20,775 nucleotides of DNA from Faecalibacterium sp. CAG:74 (GTDB lineage Bacteria; Bacillota; Clostridia; Christensenellales; Aristaeellaceae), in contig FR899896.1 in NCBI GenBank assembly GCA_000437595.1, forward strand, positions 1 to 20,775, written 5' to 3'. Of this stretch, positions 1 through 8,252 are shown in pieces. The position numbers and the translations under genes were made by a program. The notes beneath the pieces are model-generated. The model was not told the DNA's origin, did no database searches, and was given only the letters and a program-made list of their open reading frames with translations. The stretch's first letter is position 1, and the number at the start of each line of letters is the position of its first letter.

Positions 1-120
1 GTCTTCGACCCTCTCGACACCCATTTTGCGATTGAGTTGAGCGCACTTTCAGGCTATGCGCGCGTGCTGATTCGTGCCCGCAGGCGCGAAACCCCCTGCT
101 TGCGGAAAAGAGCCACTATG
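1..120 (+). repeat. Left copy of the intergenic repeat: hairpin-chain end, module A, degenerate hairpin 1
   Basis: Positions 1-45 match 17280-17324 closely: both run from a GTC-TTC-GAC hairpin end (left arm cut off by the window edge here) through a short spacer into module A. Module A (about 28-74) begins GCGATTGAGTTGAGCGC and recurs near 8050 and 17306. It is followed by a reverse-oriented hairpin 1: TCGTGCC (72-78), loop CGCA, GGCGCGA (83-89), containing one G-T wobble. No credible gene is seen anywhere in 1-437; the short open frames there read through repeats in several phases. Confidence 0.6.
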
Positions 121-140
121 GTCGCAAGACCAACTATGTG

Positions 141-212
141 GTCGCGCCCATTTGGCGCGACAATATGCGGCAAGTTGGATGGAGCGGCTTGGGGGCGCTC
201 CTGCGGGAGCGC
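141..212. repeat. Two strong intergenic hairpins
   Basis: GTCGCGCC (141-148) pairs with GGCGCGAC (154-161) across a 5-nt loop. GCGCTCC (195-201) pairs with GGAGCGC (206-212) across the tetraloop TGCG. The second has the same loop and nearly the same stem as hairpin 1 of the dispersed repeat described at 17352. Neither is followed by a T-run, so neither looks like an ordinary intrinsic terminator. Confidence 0.5.
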
Positions 213-231
213 AAAGTTACTGGCAGGGACG

Positions 232-327
232 CTTCGCTGCCTGCACCTTTGTTGATCTTTCCTTTGGAATAGTCGCCCGCTTCGCTGCCTGCGCCTTTGT
301 TGACTTTTCCTTTGGAATGGTCGCCCG
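232..327. repeat. Tandem direct repeat, two 48-bp units
   Basis: Units 232-279 and 280-327 each begin CTTCGCTGCCTGC and end GTCGCCCG, and differ at four positions by my count. The period is a multiple of three, so the minus strand stays open through both units, but I see no ribosome binding site, recognisable protein or typical start. I read it as a non-coding local duplication in the repeat-rich gap. Confidence 0.75.
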
Positions 328-337
328 TGAAACAGTT

Positions 338-402
338 GGGGCGTTGCCCCAAACCCCACAAGGGAGCTCCGCCCCTTGACCCCGCAAGGGGGACTCCCCC
401 TT
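338..402. repeat. Chain of short GC-rich hairpins downstream of the acyltransferase gene
   Basis: Consecutive short palindromes: GGGGC-GTT-GCCCC (338-350), an imperfect AAGGG...CCCTT stem (about 360-377), and AAGGGGG-ACT-CCCCCTT (386-402), separated by 'CCCC'/'GACCCC' spacers. The same style of chain occurs at 7975-8040 and 17248-17291. It lies just past the stop of the minus-strand gene ending at 438. In that direction no T-run follows, so termination by this chain is only a possibility. Confidence 0.6.
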
Positions 403-437
403 GACCCTTTTTTGTGCCCCGGCTTGAGTTCACTTCC

Positions 438-2558
438 TTACTTCTTCTTTTCCGGCGCTTTTTTTGCCTTTTCCTTCGCTTTTTTCTCCTGATATAGTTT
501 TTCTTCCCTATCAAACATCTCCCACATCTGCCTTTGCGCTTCCTCCACCACCCGGTCGCGCTCCTCAATCGGGTGCTTCTCCGGGTCGTAATCAATCTCC
601 GTCCCGAATGACAGCGTCCGCATCCCCTTATGCGCCAGCATCGGCACAAATCGGCAGCACTTACCCGTCCGCGCATAGTACACCTGTGCCAGCATCGTGA
701 ATCCGCGGAACAATTCGCCGGGGCGGCCGTGCTCATAGCCGGGGCGATTCGGGTCAGCATCGGGGTTTTCGGGGAAAATCAGCAGATTATCGCCCGCCTG
801 CATGGCCTCCACCGACTTGCGGAAGGTTGTCGTCAGCTCGCGAGGCTTGTGGCGGTAGACCGGCACGCACTCCACGGACTTCATCGCCCATACGCTGAGC
901 GGGCCGCACAGCTTCGAGATAGGCCAGCGCAGCGGGCCAAGCCACTTCATTTGCGAAAATGTATATTTGTAGACGTACTGCGCAACCTCGTCCGGGTCAA
1001 TGGAAATGTCGCTGATTGTCCACGGGCGCACGGGCACGGGGCAGAACAGCATCCCCGCGACGGGGCCGTAAATTTCACCGTGATTGCAGAGGAACACCAG
1101 CGGGTTGCTGTCATCGGGGTGAATGTTCTCCGCGCCCTTGACCGTGTGGCGGAAGAACGGGCGCATCACCGCCATCAAAAAGCGGATGCCCAGCGGCTGA
1201 ACGTGCCGCTTGATGACGACCTCCTCCAGCTGCTGCTCCAGCGCCTTGTTTTCCTCGCCGGATTCGCGGATGTGCAAAAAGCGCAGCACTTTCTGCATGT
1301 AACGGTTCGACAGCGGGAAGCGCAGCACGCACAGCAGGGCGATGAACGCCGTAATCAGCGCTGGAACGACCATCACCGGCTGGAAACTTGCAGCAATTTC
1401 CTCCGCCGTGTGCGGCAGCCGCTGCCCAGCAAGGAAGCACAGCACCGTCAGCGCCACAAGCGCAAGCATCTGCCCCAGCAGCGAAGCCACTTCGCGCGAC
1501 ACGCGCCGCATCAGCCGATAGCCGGGGATTTCCTGCCCGGAGGTGAATTTCGCGACCGCGCCCATCGGGCTTTCCATCTTGCTCAGGCAGACCTTGCACA
1601 CCGCGCAGCCGACGGAGCAGAGCGCCAGACAGAAGTAGGTGATGCTGATATCCGTCGTGTGGTGCCGCAGCATCCGCGAAAAAATCCACAGCCCGTAGAG
1701 CCAGAGGAACATGCCCATCAGCAGCAGCGAAATCGGTTCATTCTTGTTTTTCTTCTCGCGCTTTTTCAGCAGCAGCGTCGCCAGTTCCTCGCACAATAGC
1801 GTCGTCAGCACCGCTATCGCCATGCGAATCAGCATTTGCTCCGCCGTCGTCGCGAGGAAGGTGTACATGACGATGAGCGTCATTTCCATTGCTGTCAGCA
1901 GCACCATGCTCAGCCGCTCAAAGGCGCTCAAAGCGTTCGCGCGGTGAATCGTCTCCAGCGTGAAGTGCGCTTCCTCCAAGTTCGGGCGCGGCAGCACGGC
2001 GCGCTCTTCATACGCCGCGTATGTCGAGTAAAACGCCGCCATCCCGCACAGAAGATACCCTATCATCATCGGCACGGAGAGCTGCACCGGCAGGTTGACC
2101 GCCAGAATCAGGGCTTGCAGCGCCATCATGCACCCATGCAGCGCCCCGCTCAGGCACAGGAAGGTCGTCTGCTCCATCCGTCCGTCAAGGCACAGCCGCC
2201 CCATGCGCTGGCACAGGCTGTCCCGCAGCTGCATGGACAGCACAACGGAGAAAATCAGCCACATTTGCGTGCTGCCGAACGACATGGGGTACAGTACGAC
2301 AAGGCACAGTGAGAGCAGCAGCAGCAGAATCATCAGCGGAACGCGCATCCATCGCAGCGCCTTGGGCAGATAAATGGCTTCCTCAGGGCTGAACGTCTGG
2401 GCGAAAACCGTTGTCACGCGGCCAATCATATACAGTGCGCCGCCGTAGAGCGGCATCCCGGATAAGCCCTCGGAAATCAGCATACAGTAGATATATCCGT
2501 ACAGGCTGGACATATCCGTCAGCAGCAGGGTCGTCGGCGGTTTTTTCCGCAAAGCCAT
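438..2558 (-). CDS. Polytopic membrane protein with C-terminal PlsC-like acyltransferase domain
   Basis: 706 residues. Residues ~10-425 hold many hydrophobic segments (for example 74-91, 98-110, 133-155, 160-178, 215-235, 277-295, 304-325, 360-378, 393-413), consistent with 10-12 membrane helices and perhaps an MFS-like fold. Residues ~450-650 resemble PlsC/LPLAT acyltransferases, which acylate lysophospholipids at the membrane: NHGEIYGP (492-499) sits where NHxxxxD is expected and FPENPD (595-600) where FPEGTR is expected. The usual catalytic Asp of HX4D is Gly498, so activity is uncertain. A Lys-rich tail (690-706) is probably cytoplasmic. The ATG is preceded by AAAGGAGGG at good spacing and by a strong promoter. 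An MFS-acyltransferase fusion acting on lysolipids is plausible but unproven. Confidence 0.72.
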   Translation of the reverse strand: MALRKKPPTTLLLTDMSSLYGYIYCMLISEGLSGMPLYGGALYMIGRVTTVFAQTFSPEEAIYLPKALRWMRVPLMILLLLLSLCLVVLYPMSFGSTQMWLIFSVVLSMQLRDSLCQRMGRLCLDGRMEQTTFLCLSGALHGCMMALQALILAVNLPVQLSVPMMIGYLLCGMAAFYSTYAAYEERAVLPRPNLEEAHFTLETIHRANALSAFERLSMVLLTAMEMTLIVMYTFLATTAEQMLIRMAIAVLTTLLCEELATLLLKKREKKNKNEPISLLLMGMFLWLYGLWIFSRMLRHHTTDISITYFCLALCSVGCAVCKVCLSKMESPMGAVAKFTSGQEIPGYRLMRRVSREVASLLGQMLALVALTVLCFLAGQRLPHTAEEIAASFQPVMVVPALITAFIALLCVLRFPLSNRYMQKVLRFLHIRESGEENKALEQQLEEVVIKRHVQPLGIRFLMAVMRPFFRHTVKGAENIHPDDSNPLVFLCNHGEIYGPVAGMLFCPVPVRPWTISDISIDPDEVAQYVYKYTFSQMKWLGPLRWPISKLCGPLSVWAMKSVECVPVYRHKPRELTTTFRKSVEAMQAGDNLLIFPENPDADPNRPGYEHGRPGELFRGFTMLAQVYYARTGKCCRFVPMLAHKGMRTLSFGTEIDYDPEKHPIEERDRVVEEAQRQMWEMFDREEKLYQEKKAKEKAKKAPEKKK

Positions 2559-2588
2559 CGACCCTCCTTTCGCATTCTCTTTGCTCGT

Positions 2589-2617
2589 ATTGTACCATGA
2601 GAAGCCCGAATTGGCAA
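2589..2617 (-). promoter_or_regulatory. Sigma-A promoter of the membrane acyltransferase gene
   Basis: On the minus strand, -35 TTGCCA (2612-2617) and -10 TACAAT (2589-2594) are separated by exactly 17 bp. The predicted start lies about 25 nt before the ATG at 2558, leaving a short leader that carries only the ribosome binding site. Confidence 0.8.
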
Positions 2618-2677
2618 GGGTTTCAGGCGCAAAAGAGAATATTCACGGTTTATTTCCAATCCTGTCGCCCGAAACAC

Positions 2678-2706
2678 TTGCAACTGCCCGCGCTTTCCTG
2701 TAAAAT
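2678..2706 (+). promoter_or_regulatory. Sigma-A promoter of the 2747-7913 operon
   Basis: TTGCAA (2678-2683), 17-bp spacer, TAAAAT (2701-2706). It lies about 40 bp before the ATG at 2747 and is divergent from the promoter at 2589-2617; the two -35 boxes are 60 bp apart, so one regulator could act on both. Confidence 0.75.
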
Positions 2707-2746
2707 AGGGACAGGTGGCAAACGATATGACGAGGAGGCTTTTTTC

Positions 2747-3250
2747 ATGATTGCTGATGAACAGGTGACGACCGAGCCGTCTTCTCTCTTTTCCGCGCAG
2801 GATCAGGCGGCGATTCGCGCACAGCTGAAAAAGCGGCTGATTCTGGTGCTGATTCCGGTGCTTGCGCTGCTGGGCGCCGCCATTTATTTCGCCATCCAGC
2901 GCAACGAGGTTGCGACCGATGTGCTGACGATTGTCAGTCTGTCCGTGCTGATTTTCTGCTACGACCTCTTCCTGAAGCCGCTGCGGTGCTATCAGCGCCA
3001 TTTGGACAACGTGATTTCGGGACGCCGCCGCGCGGTGGATTTGCCGTTTCTGGCGATTTCGGACGATATCAGCCTGGTGGACGGCGTGCCGTACCGCGCC
3101 ATGACCTGCACCGACCTCGACGCGAAAGGCCGCCCGTATGACCGCCTGTTCTACTTCGACGCTGAGAAGCCCTTCCCCGCCATCGCGGCGGGCGAAACCG
3201 TGCGCGTCGTGCACCACGAGCTGGACGTGTCGGACGTGGTGCGGGTGTAA
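2747..3250 (+). CDS. Small two-helix membrane protein of unknown function
   Basis: 167 residues. The ATG at 2747 is chosen because AGGAGG (2733-2738) lies 8 nt upstream; an in-frame ATG further upstream (2411) would run through the promoter and into the divergent gene. Two hydrophobic helices (about 31-49 and 58-76) with a short linker suggest a hairpin anchor, followed by a ~90-residue soluble C-terminal part with alternating hydrophobic residues (95-120, 132-139, 150-166) that looks like a small beta domain. I recognise no family. It is separated by only 19 nt from the next gene, so co-transcription with the two secreted binding-protein-like genes is likely; it may serve them at the membrane, which is inference. 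Confidence 0.75.
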   Translation: MIADEQVTTEPSSLFSAQDQAAIRAQLKKRLILVLIPVLALLGAAIYFAIQRNEVATDVLTIVSLSVLIFCYDLFLKPLRCYQRHLDNVISGRRRAVDLPFLAISDDISLVDGVPYRAMTCTDLDAKGRPYDRLFYFDAEKPFPAIAAGETVRVVHHELDVSDVVRV

Positions 3251-3269
3251 TTCCGGAGGATTTTGCCCC

Positions 3270-5474
3270 ATGAAGAAGCTGCTTTGTCTCCTGCTGACCT
3301 TGCTGCTGATTCACCCCGCACTGGCGGAAGATGCCCTTGATGCGCCCGATGCCTCTTCCCTGCTGCCCTGCGCGAATGGCGCGCTGCTTGCCGTTTCGCC
3401 GGATTTGCGCGTCCTTCGCCGGGACACTGCGGGCAACTGGGCGCTTGTCCTTTCCGCCGAGCAGATTTCCGCCGCCTGCCCGCCCCGATTCATGCCGGAT
3501 GCGGCGAATGCGCTGCTCCTGCCGGGCGAAAATGGTGCATATGCGCTGCTGCTCCTGCCCGACACGAGCGGGCAAATCGCCGTGCTGTCCCTGACCGGAG
3601 CGACGTGCGAGCTGACGCGGGTGTTCGCAGATTTCCTGCCGACGGACAGCGAAATGGCCGCGCAGTGGACGCTCCTTTCCGCCGCGCGCGCCGGAAACAC
3701 GCTGTACGCTGCCTTTTCAAGCAATTTCGCGACATACAGCACCTATGCGCTTTCGCTGGCGGACGGGTCGTCTTTTCTGCTTTCGGATGCGCCGATTCGC
3801 TTCTTGATGCCCTTGGCGGACGGGCAGCTGCTGGCGTGCGTCAATCCGCCCATAAGCAGCATCGACGAAACCTGCTTCGCCCTGCTGGATGCGGATTCCG
3901 GCGAATCCAGCCGCCTTTGCGCCCTGCCCGCCCACAAGGCATACGCGGGCTTCGCGCTGGACGGCGATTCCCTCTATTTCACCGACGGCGAGACGATTTA
4001 CTGCGCCGCGCCGCCCTATGATGCTGTGGAATCCGTCGGCTATCTGCCGTCGCTGGACACGAGCGCCCGTCTGCCCGCGCTGATGGTCGATAATTGCTAC
4101 TGCGTGTGCAATGCCGAATTGGGTTTCTTCGCAGCGCAGCTCCATACCGCGCCGCGCTGCACCCTGCGCGTGGATACCCGCCTGTCCAATGTGAATCGGG
4201 CGCTGGTGTCGCAGTACCTCCGTGCGCACCCGGACGTTGCCGTTGTTTATGCGCCGCACAATGCATCGACCGCGCCGGAATACCGCCAGCACATGGAGAG
4301 CGGCGACGCGCTGGATATTTACGCCTTCACACTGCCGAACGAATCGTTCATCCCCCTGCGCGACAAGGGCGACCTGCTGGACTTGCGCCCGCTGATGGGC
4401 GCGGACACCCCTGATTCGCTCCTGCCGCAGGTGCTTGCGCCGCTGGAAAAGGCGGGCGGGCTGTTCGCGATTCCCTGCGGCGCGCCGAGCGTCTCGTGCT
4501 GGTTTCTCGACCAATCGTCGCTGGAATCCTTGGGGCTGACGGACGTTCCCGCGACGTATGCCGACCTGATGACGCTGATTTCCACCTACCTCACCGACTT
4601 TGCGTCTGATTCCGACGTTGCCTTAGCCGACAATCCGGGCGGCATGGCGGATTCCCTCTTCCAGCAGCTTTTCTGGGCGCAGCTCGCGCGCTGTGAAGCA
4701 TCCGGCGTCCTGCCGACGTTCACCGATGCGGATTTCGTTGCGGCGCTCCGGCAGTACATCGCGCTCCGCCCGGCGCTGGTGGACTACGAAACCCGCTGGC
4801 TGGCAGAACGGTCTTCTTCGCTGGGCGACCTGAGCGACACGGGCGGCATCGTCACGGTTCTCTCCGTGTCCAGCAGTCAGCCCTCGCTGCTGCACCTGAA
4901 CACGTCGCTTACGCCGAGCAAAACGGACGAAGTTCCGCTGCTGCTGTCGTTCAGCGAAGGCGGCGCGTTGCTCATTCCGATGACGTACTCGGTGCTGGCA
5001 GTCAATCGCCGCTCGGCATACCCGGATGATGCCGCATCGCTGCTGTCCTACCTGCTGGACAATCAGCCGTATGATGCGAAGCTGGCGCTTCTGCCGGATT
5101 ACGCGGTGCTTCAGCCGAATCCGGCATACACAGAGGCGGCGCAGAAGATTCTGGACGACGAAGCGCTTTACATGCAGTACCGCGCCACCCTGTCCCCCTT
5201 GGAGCAGAAGCAGGCGGAGGATATACTGGCGGACGCGCGCGCTGCGCTCCATCAGATTCCGCCGAACGTATACAGCGCGGCGGAAATCGCAACGTATCAT
5301 GCGCGCCTGAATCACGCGCATCTACTGGAATCGTCGTTCTGGGTCAGCGGCGACCAGCATGTATCCACCCTGCGGCAGCGCCTTCTGGACGGCGAATGCA
5401 CCGTGGAGACGTTCGTGCAGGAATTGACCCGCATCGTGCAGATGATGACGCTTGAAAACGGCGTGTCTTCGTGA
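3270..5474 (+). CDS. Secreted two-domain solute-binding-like protein (paralogue 1)
   Basis: 734 residues. Residues 1-19 form a signal peptide ending HPALA with a likely cut before Glu20. There is no lipobox Cys, unlike most Gram-positive binding proteins. Residues ~25-295 are beta-rich with short recurring 'D/G-x-L-Y/L' strands, perhaps a propeller. Residues ~296-660 resemble family-1 extracellular solute-binding proteins: VSQYLRAHPDVAVVY (~313-327), ASTAPEYRQHMESGDALDIY (332-351), then FTDADF in the second lobe. GGAGGA precedes the ATG; upstream in-frame starts lie inside the previous gene. The next gene is a full-length paralogue sharing both halves and the C-terminal ELTRIVQMM motif. No permease or ATPase gene is nearby, so a sensing or capture role is as likely as transport. 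Confidence 0.78.
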   Translation: MKKLLCLLLTLLLIHPALAEDALDAPDASSLLPCANGALLAVSPDLRVLRRDTAGNWALVLSAEQISAACPPRFMPDAANALLLPGENGAYALLLLPDTSGQIAVLSLTGATCELTRVFADFLPTDSEMAAQWTLLSAARAGNTLYAAFSSNFATYSTYALSLADGSSFLLSDAPIRFLMPLADGQLLACVNPPISSIDETCFALLDADSGESSRLCALPAHKAYAGFALDGDSLYFTDGETIYCAAPPYDAVESVGYLPSLDTSARLPALMVDNCYCVCNAELGFFAAQLHTAPRCTLRVDTRLSNVNRALVSQYLRAHPDVAVVYAPHNASTAPEYRQHMESGDALDIYAFTLPNESFIPLRDKGDLLDLRPLMGADTPDSLLPQVLAPLEKAGGLFAIPCGAPSVSCWFLDQSSLESLGLTDVPATYADLMTLISTYLTDFASDSDVALADNPGGMADSLFQQLFWAQLARCEASGVLPTFTDADFVAALRQYIALRPALVDYETRWLAERSSSLGDLSDTGGIVTVLSVSSSQPSLLHLNTSLTPSKTDEVPLLLSFSEGGALLIPMTYSVLAVNRRSAYPDDAASLLSYLLDNQPYDAKLALLPDYAVLQPNPAYTEAAQKILDDEALYMQYRATLSPLEQKQAEDILADARAALHQIPPNVYSAAEIATYHARLNHAHLLESSFWVSGDQHVSTLRQRLLDGECTVETFVQELTRIVQMMTLENGVSS

Positions 5475-5527
5475 ATTTTTCCCGCGCGTCCTGCAACAAA
5501 ACACCCCTTTCAAGCGTTTCATATTTA

Positions 5528-5545
5528 GGGGATAACTCCCCTTTT
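5528..5545 (+). terminator. Weak hairpin plus T4 between the two paralogues
   Basis: GGGGA (5528-5532) pairs with TCCCC (5537-5541) around a 4-nt loop and is followed by TTTT. The stem is short, so it may attenuate rather than stop transcription into the second paralogue. Confidence 0.35.
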
Positions 5546-5582
5546 CCAAGAAGAATCAATCCTATGAATGGAGGGTATCATC

Positions 5583-7913
5583 ATGAAGCATTTTTCCCGC
5601 GTCCTGTGCCTGCTACTGATGCTGGCGCTGCTGCTGCCCGGTGCGCTTGCGGAGGCAGTCGAGCAGACCGAGCAGATCGACAGCGGCATCGAAGAAGATG
5701 AGGTCGAGAAGGTCGGCGACATTTTTGACATGTACCAAGTCGGCAGCATGGTGGAAGCAAACGGCAAGCTCTACACCATCTCCTACGGCCCGACCATCTG
5801 CGAATTCGACGGCGAAAACTGGCGCATCGCGGTGGTGGCGAGCAGCTTTTCGGACGTTCTGCGCTTCTCCGAGGACGGCTCCTTTTACAGCGACGAAACG
5901 TCCGCCGTGCTGTCTGTGGATGAGGACGGCACGCTGCTGCTGCTCTACCCCTACTCCGACGGCGTGATTGACCTGCTGCGCGTCCCGCTCGACGGCAGCG
6001 ACGTCACCCGCGTGCACTCCTTCCGCCTGGTGGAGGATAGCGGCGACGAGGACGGCAGCCTCTACTTCTCCCTGCAAGGCGCGGCGCTGACGAGCGATTA
6101 CGCCTATGTGACCGCCTACGGCATGAATCCCGAGGCGACCTACGGGCTGAATCAGCTGTTTGAGCTGAACCTCAAGGACGGCAGCGTCCGCAAGGTGACG
6201 GAGGATTACATCGGCGTCATCCTGCCGCTGGATGACACGTCGCTCATCGGCTACTATGACAACCGCTACACCGGCGCGGACGACCCGCTGACCGCGCCCG
6301 TGCGCATCAACCGTCAGACCGGTCTGACCGACACGCTGTGCGAAATGGAGTCCGACTCCTCTTTCTCCGGCTTCACCATGTCCGGCACGTCCGTCGTCTT
6401 CAACGATGGCTCGCAGGTGCTGCGCGTCGCCGCGCCGTATGACACCTTGGAGACGGTTGGCTACCTGCCCCCGGCGTATGTGTACACCAATCTGCCCGGC
6501 TGCGTGTCCGGCAATTCCTACTATACTTACAACTACGACGCCGGTTTGACCTCGGTTGACCTGACTGCGCCGCTGCCCGCGACCGTCCTGCGCATCGACT
6601 CCTCCATCAGCTGGGGCGACGCGGGCGAACTGGTGCGCCAGTACGCCAAGGAGCATCCGGAAGTCGGCATCGTGTACGCCTCCACCAGCGCATCCACCGC
6701 GCCGGACTACACCCAGCACATGCAGAGCGGCGAGGCGCTTGACCTCTACTCCTTCTATCTGCCGGGCGACGCCTTCGCTGCCCTGCGCAACAAGGGGTAT
6801 CTGGCGGAGCTGTCCGGCAGCAGCGACCTGCTCGCGGCTGTTTCCGAAATGTTCCCGAATCTGACCAAGCAGGTGCTGGTGGATGGCCACCTTTACGCCC
6901 TGCCCGTCGAAGTAAGTACCTCCTGCTGGTCGATTGACACCGCCGTACTGGAGGATGTCGGGCTGACGGCGGAGGATGTGCCGACGACGTATCTGGAGCT
7001 GCTGAACCTCATCGACGAATGGATTACCTCCTACGTTGATGATTACCCGGAGCACGCGCTGATGGACTATCCGTACAGCCTGTCAATGCAGCTGTTCAGC
7101 CAGATTATGATGGCGCAGATTGCCGAGTGTGAAGCGGACGGCCGCACGCTGACCTTCACCGACGCGGATTTCATCGCCACGCTGAACAAGCTGGACAGTA
7201 TGCGCGAGAAGCTGAAAGCGTACGAGGATCAGTGGAACGCCGACAACAACAGCGGCAATATTGTCTATAGCAGCAGCACAATGATTGGCGGCTCGTATGA
7301 CGCCAGCAGCGAAGGACCCCTCCTGAGCAGCTACGCCAACATCGGCATTCACTATGCCAGCGACCGCGAAAGCACAGCTGTCCCGCTGATGCTGTCCATC
7401 CAGCCGAACCACGACAGCAGCGTCATCGGCAACATCCGCGTGATGGCGGTCAACCGCTCCAGCAAGAACGCCGATGCCGCCATGAACCTGCTGACGTACC
7501 TCGCCGTCAACCGCAGCGATTATCAGAAGTCGCTTCTCTCCCCTGCCTACACGGACAACATTGAGGACCCGCACTACGAGGAGACCAAGGCGAGCCACGA
7601 GAGCTACATTGACGAACTGACGAAAGCAATGGCGACCGCCGACGACAGCGAAAAGCGCGACTATCAGGAAGCGATTCAGAACCTGACGGACGCTTTGACC
7701 CGCCTCTCCCCCTACCAGTACACGACCGAGGACATTCTCCTCTACGATTCGCAGATGGAGAATGTGCGCATCATTGAATCGACCGTGTTCTACGGCGACG
7801 ACAACGAAGCATCCACGCTCGTGAACCGCTACATGGACGGCAACATCACCGTCGACCAGTTTGTCCGCGAGCTGACCCGCATTGTGCAGATGATGATTAT
7901 GGAGAACTCGTAA
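5583..7913 (+). CDS. Secreted two-domain solute-binding-like protein (paralogue 2)
   Basis: 776 residues from the ATG at 5583. This start is preferred over the in-frame ATG at 5568 because TGGAGGG lies between them at proper spacing and because it begins directly with a signal peptide (MKHFSRVLCLLL...GALA, cut near residue 23). No lipobox Cys is present. An acidic linker (30-45) leads to a beta-rich half (~46-330). The rest is a family-1 solute-binding-like domain with VRQYAKEHPEVGIVY (351-365), ASTAPDYTQHMQSGEALDLY (370-389) and FTDADF. It aligns along its length with the preceding gene, including Y-G-Y-L-P before the domain boundary and ELTRIVQMM at the end, so the pair arose by tandem duplication. 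The ligand is unknown. Confidence 0.8.
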   Translation: MKHFSRVLCLLLMLALLLPGALAEAVEQTEQIDSGIEEDEVEKVGDIFDMYQVGSMVEANGKLYTISYGPTICEFDGENWRIAVVASSFSDVLRFSEDGSFYSDETSAVLSVDEDGTLLLLYPYSDGVIDLLRVPLDGSDVTRVHSFRLVEDSGDEDGSLYFSLQGAALTSDYAYVTAYGMNPEATYGLNQLFELNLKDGSVRKVTEDYIGVILPLDDTSLIGYYDNRYTGADDPLTAPVRINRQTGLTDTLCEMESDSSFSGFTMSGTSVVFNDGSQVLRVAAPYDTLETVGYLPPAYVYTNLPGCVSGNSYYTYNYDAGLTSVDLTAPLPATVLRIDSSISWGDAGELVRQYAKEHPEVGIVYASTSASTAPDYTQHMQSGEALDLYSFYLPGDAFAALRNKGYLAELSGSSDLLAAVSEMFPNLTKQVLVDGHLYALPVEVSTSCWSIDTAVLEDVGLTAEDVPTTYLELLNLIDEWITSYVDDYPEHALMDYPYSLSMQLFSQIMMAQIAECEADGRTLTFTDADFIATLNKLDSMREKLKAYEDQWNADNNSGNIVYSSSTMIGGSYDASSEGPLLSSYANIGIHYASDRESTAVPLMLSIQPNHDSSVIGNIRVMAVNRSSKNADAAMNLLTYLAVNRSDYQKSLLSPAYTDNIEDPHYEETKASHESYIDELTKAMATADDSEKRDYQEAIQNLTDALTRLSPYQYTTEDILLYDSQMENVRIIESTVFYGDDNEASTLVNRYMDGNITVDQFVRELTRIVQMMIMENS

Positions 7914-7928
7914 GTTCATCGCAACCGA

Positions 7929-7957
7929 GAAGCCGGATGAGAAGTCCGGCTTCTTTT
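7929..7957 (+). terminator. Intrinsic terminator of the binding-protein operon
   Basis: GAAGCCGGA (7929-7937) pairs perfectly with TCCGGCTTC (7945-7953) across a 7-nt loop and runs into TTTT, 16 nt after the stop codon. Confidence 0.92.
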
Positions 7958-7974
7958 GTATTGTAGGAGAACCA

Positions 7975-8040
7975 AGGGGCGTTGCCCCTAACCCCCACCA
8001 GAGGCGCTGCCTCTGGACTCCGCAAGGGAGTTCCTCCCTT
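7975..8040. repeat. Chain of three short hairpins
   Basis: GGGGC-GTT-GCCCC (7976-7988), CCAGAGGC-GCT-GCCTCTGG (7998-8016) and AAGGGA-GTTCC-TCCCTT (8024-8040), joined by 'ACCCCCA' and 'ACTCCGC' spacers. The first matches the hairpin at 338 exactly; the second matches the one at 17248 except for one loop base. It leads directly into module A, as at the other two loci. The gap 7958-8400 holds no gene that I can support. Confidence 0.7.
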
Positions 8041-8049
8041 GACCCTTTC

Positions 8050-8099
8050 GCGCGATTGAGTTGAGCGCACTTTCAGACTATGCCCGCGTGTTGATTCGA
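8050..8099 (+). repeat. Module A of the dispersed repeat
   Basis: Matches 28-74 almost base for base (GCGATTGAGTTGAGCGC, ACTTTCAG, CTATG, CGCGTG, TGATTCG). The GCGC...GCGC ends of its first 20 bases can pair. A more diverged copy occurs at 17306-17351. It is always in plus orientation here and always follows a hairpin chain. Confidence 0.75.
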
Positions 8100-8131
8100 C
8101 CTCATCACCCCAAAAGCATGGGAGCGTGCAC

Positions 8132-8215
8132 CGCGAAGGGGTCAAGGGGGCGACCGCAGACGTTCGTCTGTTTTCATGCCCCCTCGTCGCTCCCGCAGGA
8201 GCGAAACCCCTGCGC
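8132..8215 (-). repeat. Two-hairpin repeat (module B), reverse orientation, with an extra inner hairpin
   Basis: In reverse complement this follows the module B pattern: GCAGGG-TTTCGC, hairpin 1, hairpin 2, GACCCCTTCG. Hairpin 1 is TCGCTCC (8187-8193), loop CGCA, GGAGCGA (8198-8204). Hairpin 2 pairs CAAGGGGGC (8143-8151) with GCCCCCTCG (8178-8186), with one mismatch. Its loop is enlarged and carries a third perfect hairpin, CAGACG-TT-CGTCTG (8157-8170), absent from the other copies. Confidence 0.75.
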
Positions 8216-8252
8216 AACAAAAAGGCCAAGAAACATGGGTGTGCACCACGCA

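Noticed and set aside
232..327. Possible CRISPR array
   Set aside because: Only two units, directly adjacent with no unique spacers, and no cas genes nearby.
338..402. Terminator for the acyltransferase gene
   Set aside because: The stems are good but, in the direction of that gene, no T-run follows any of them; kept as a repeat only.
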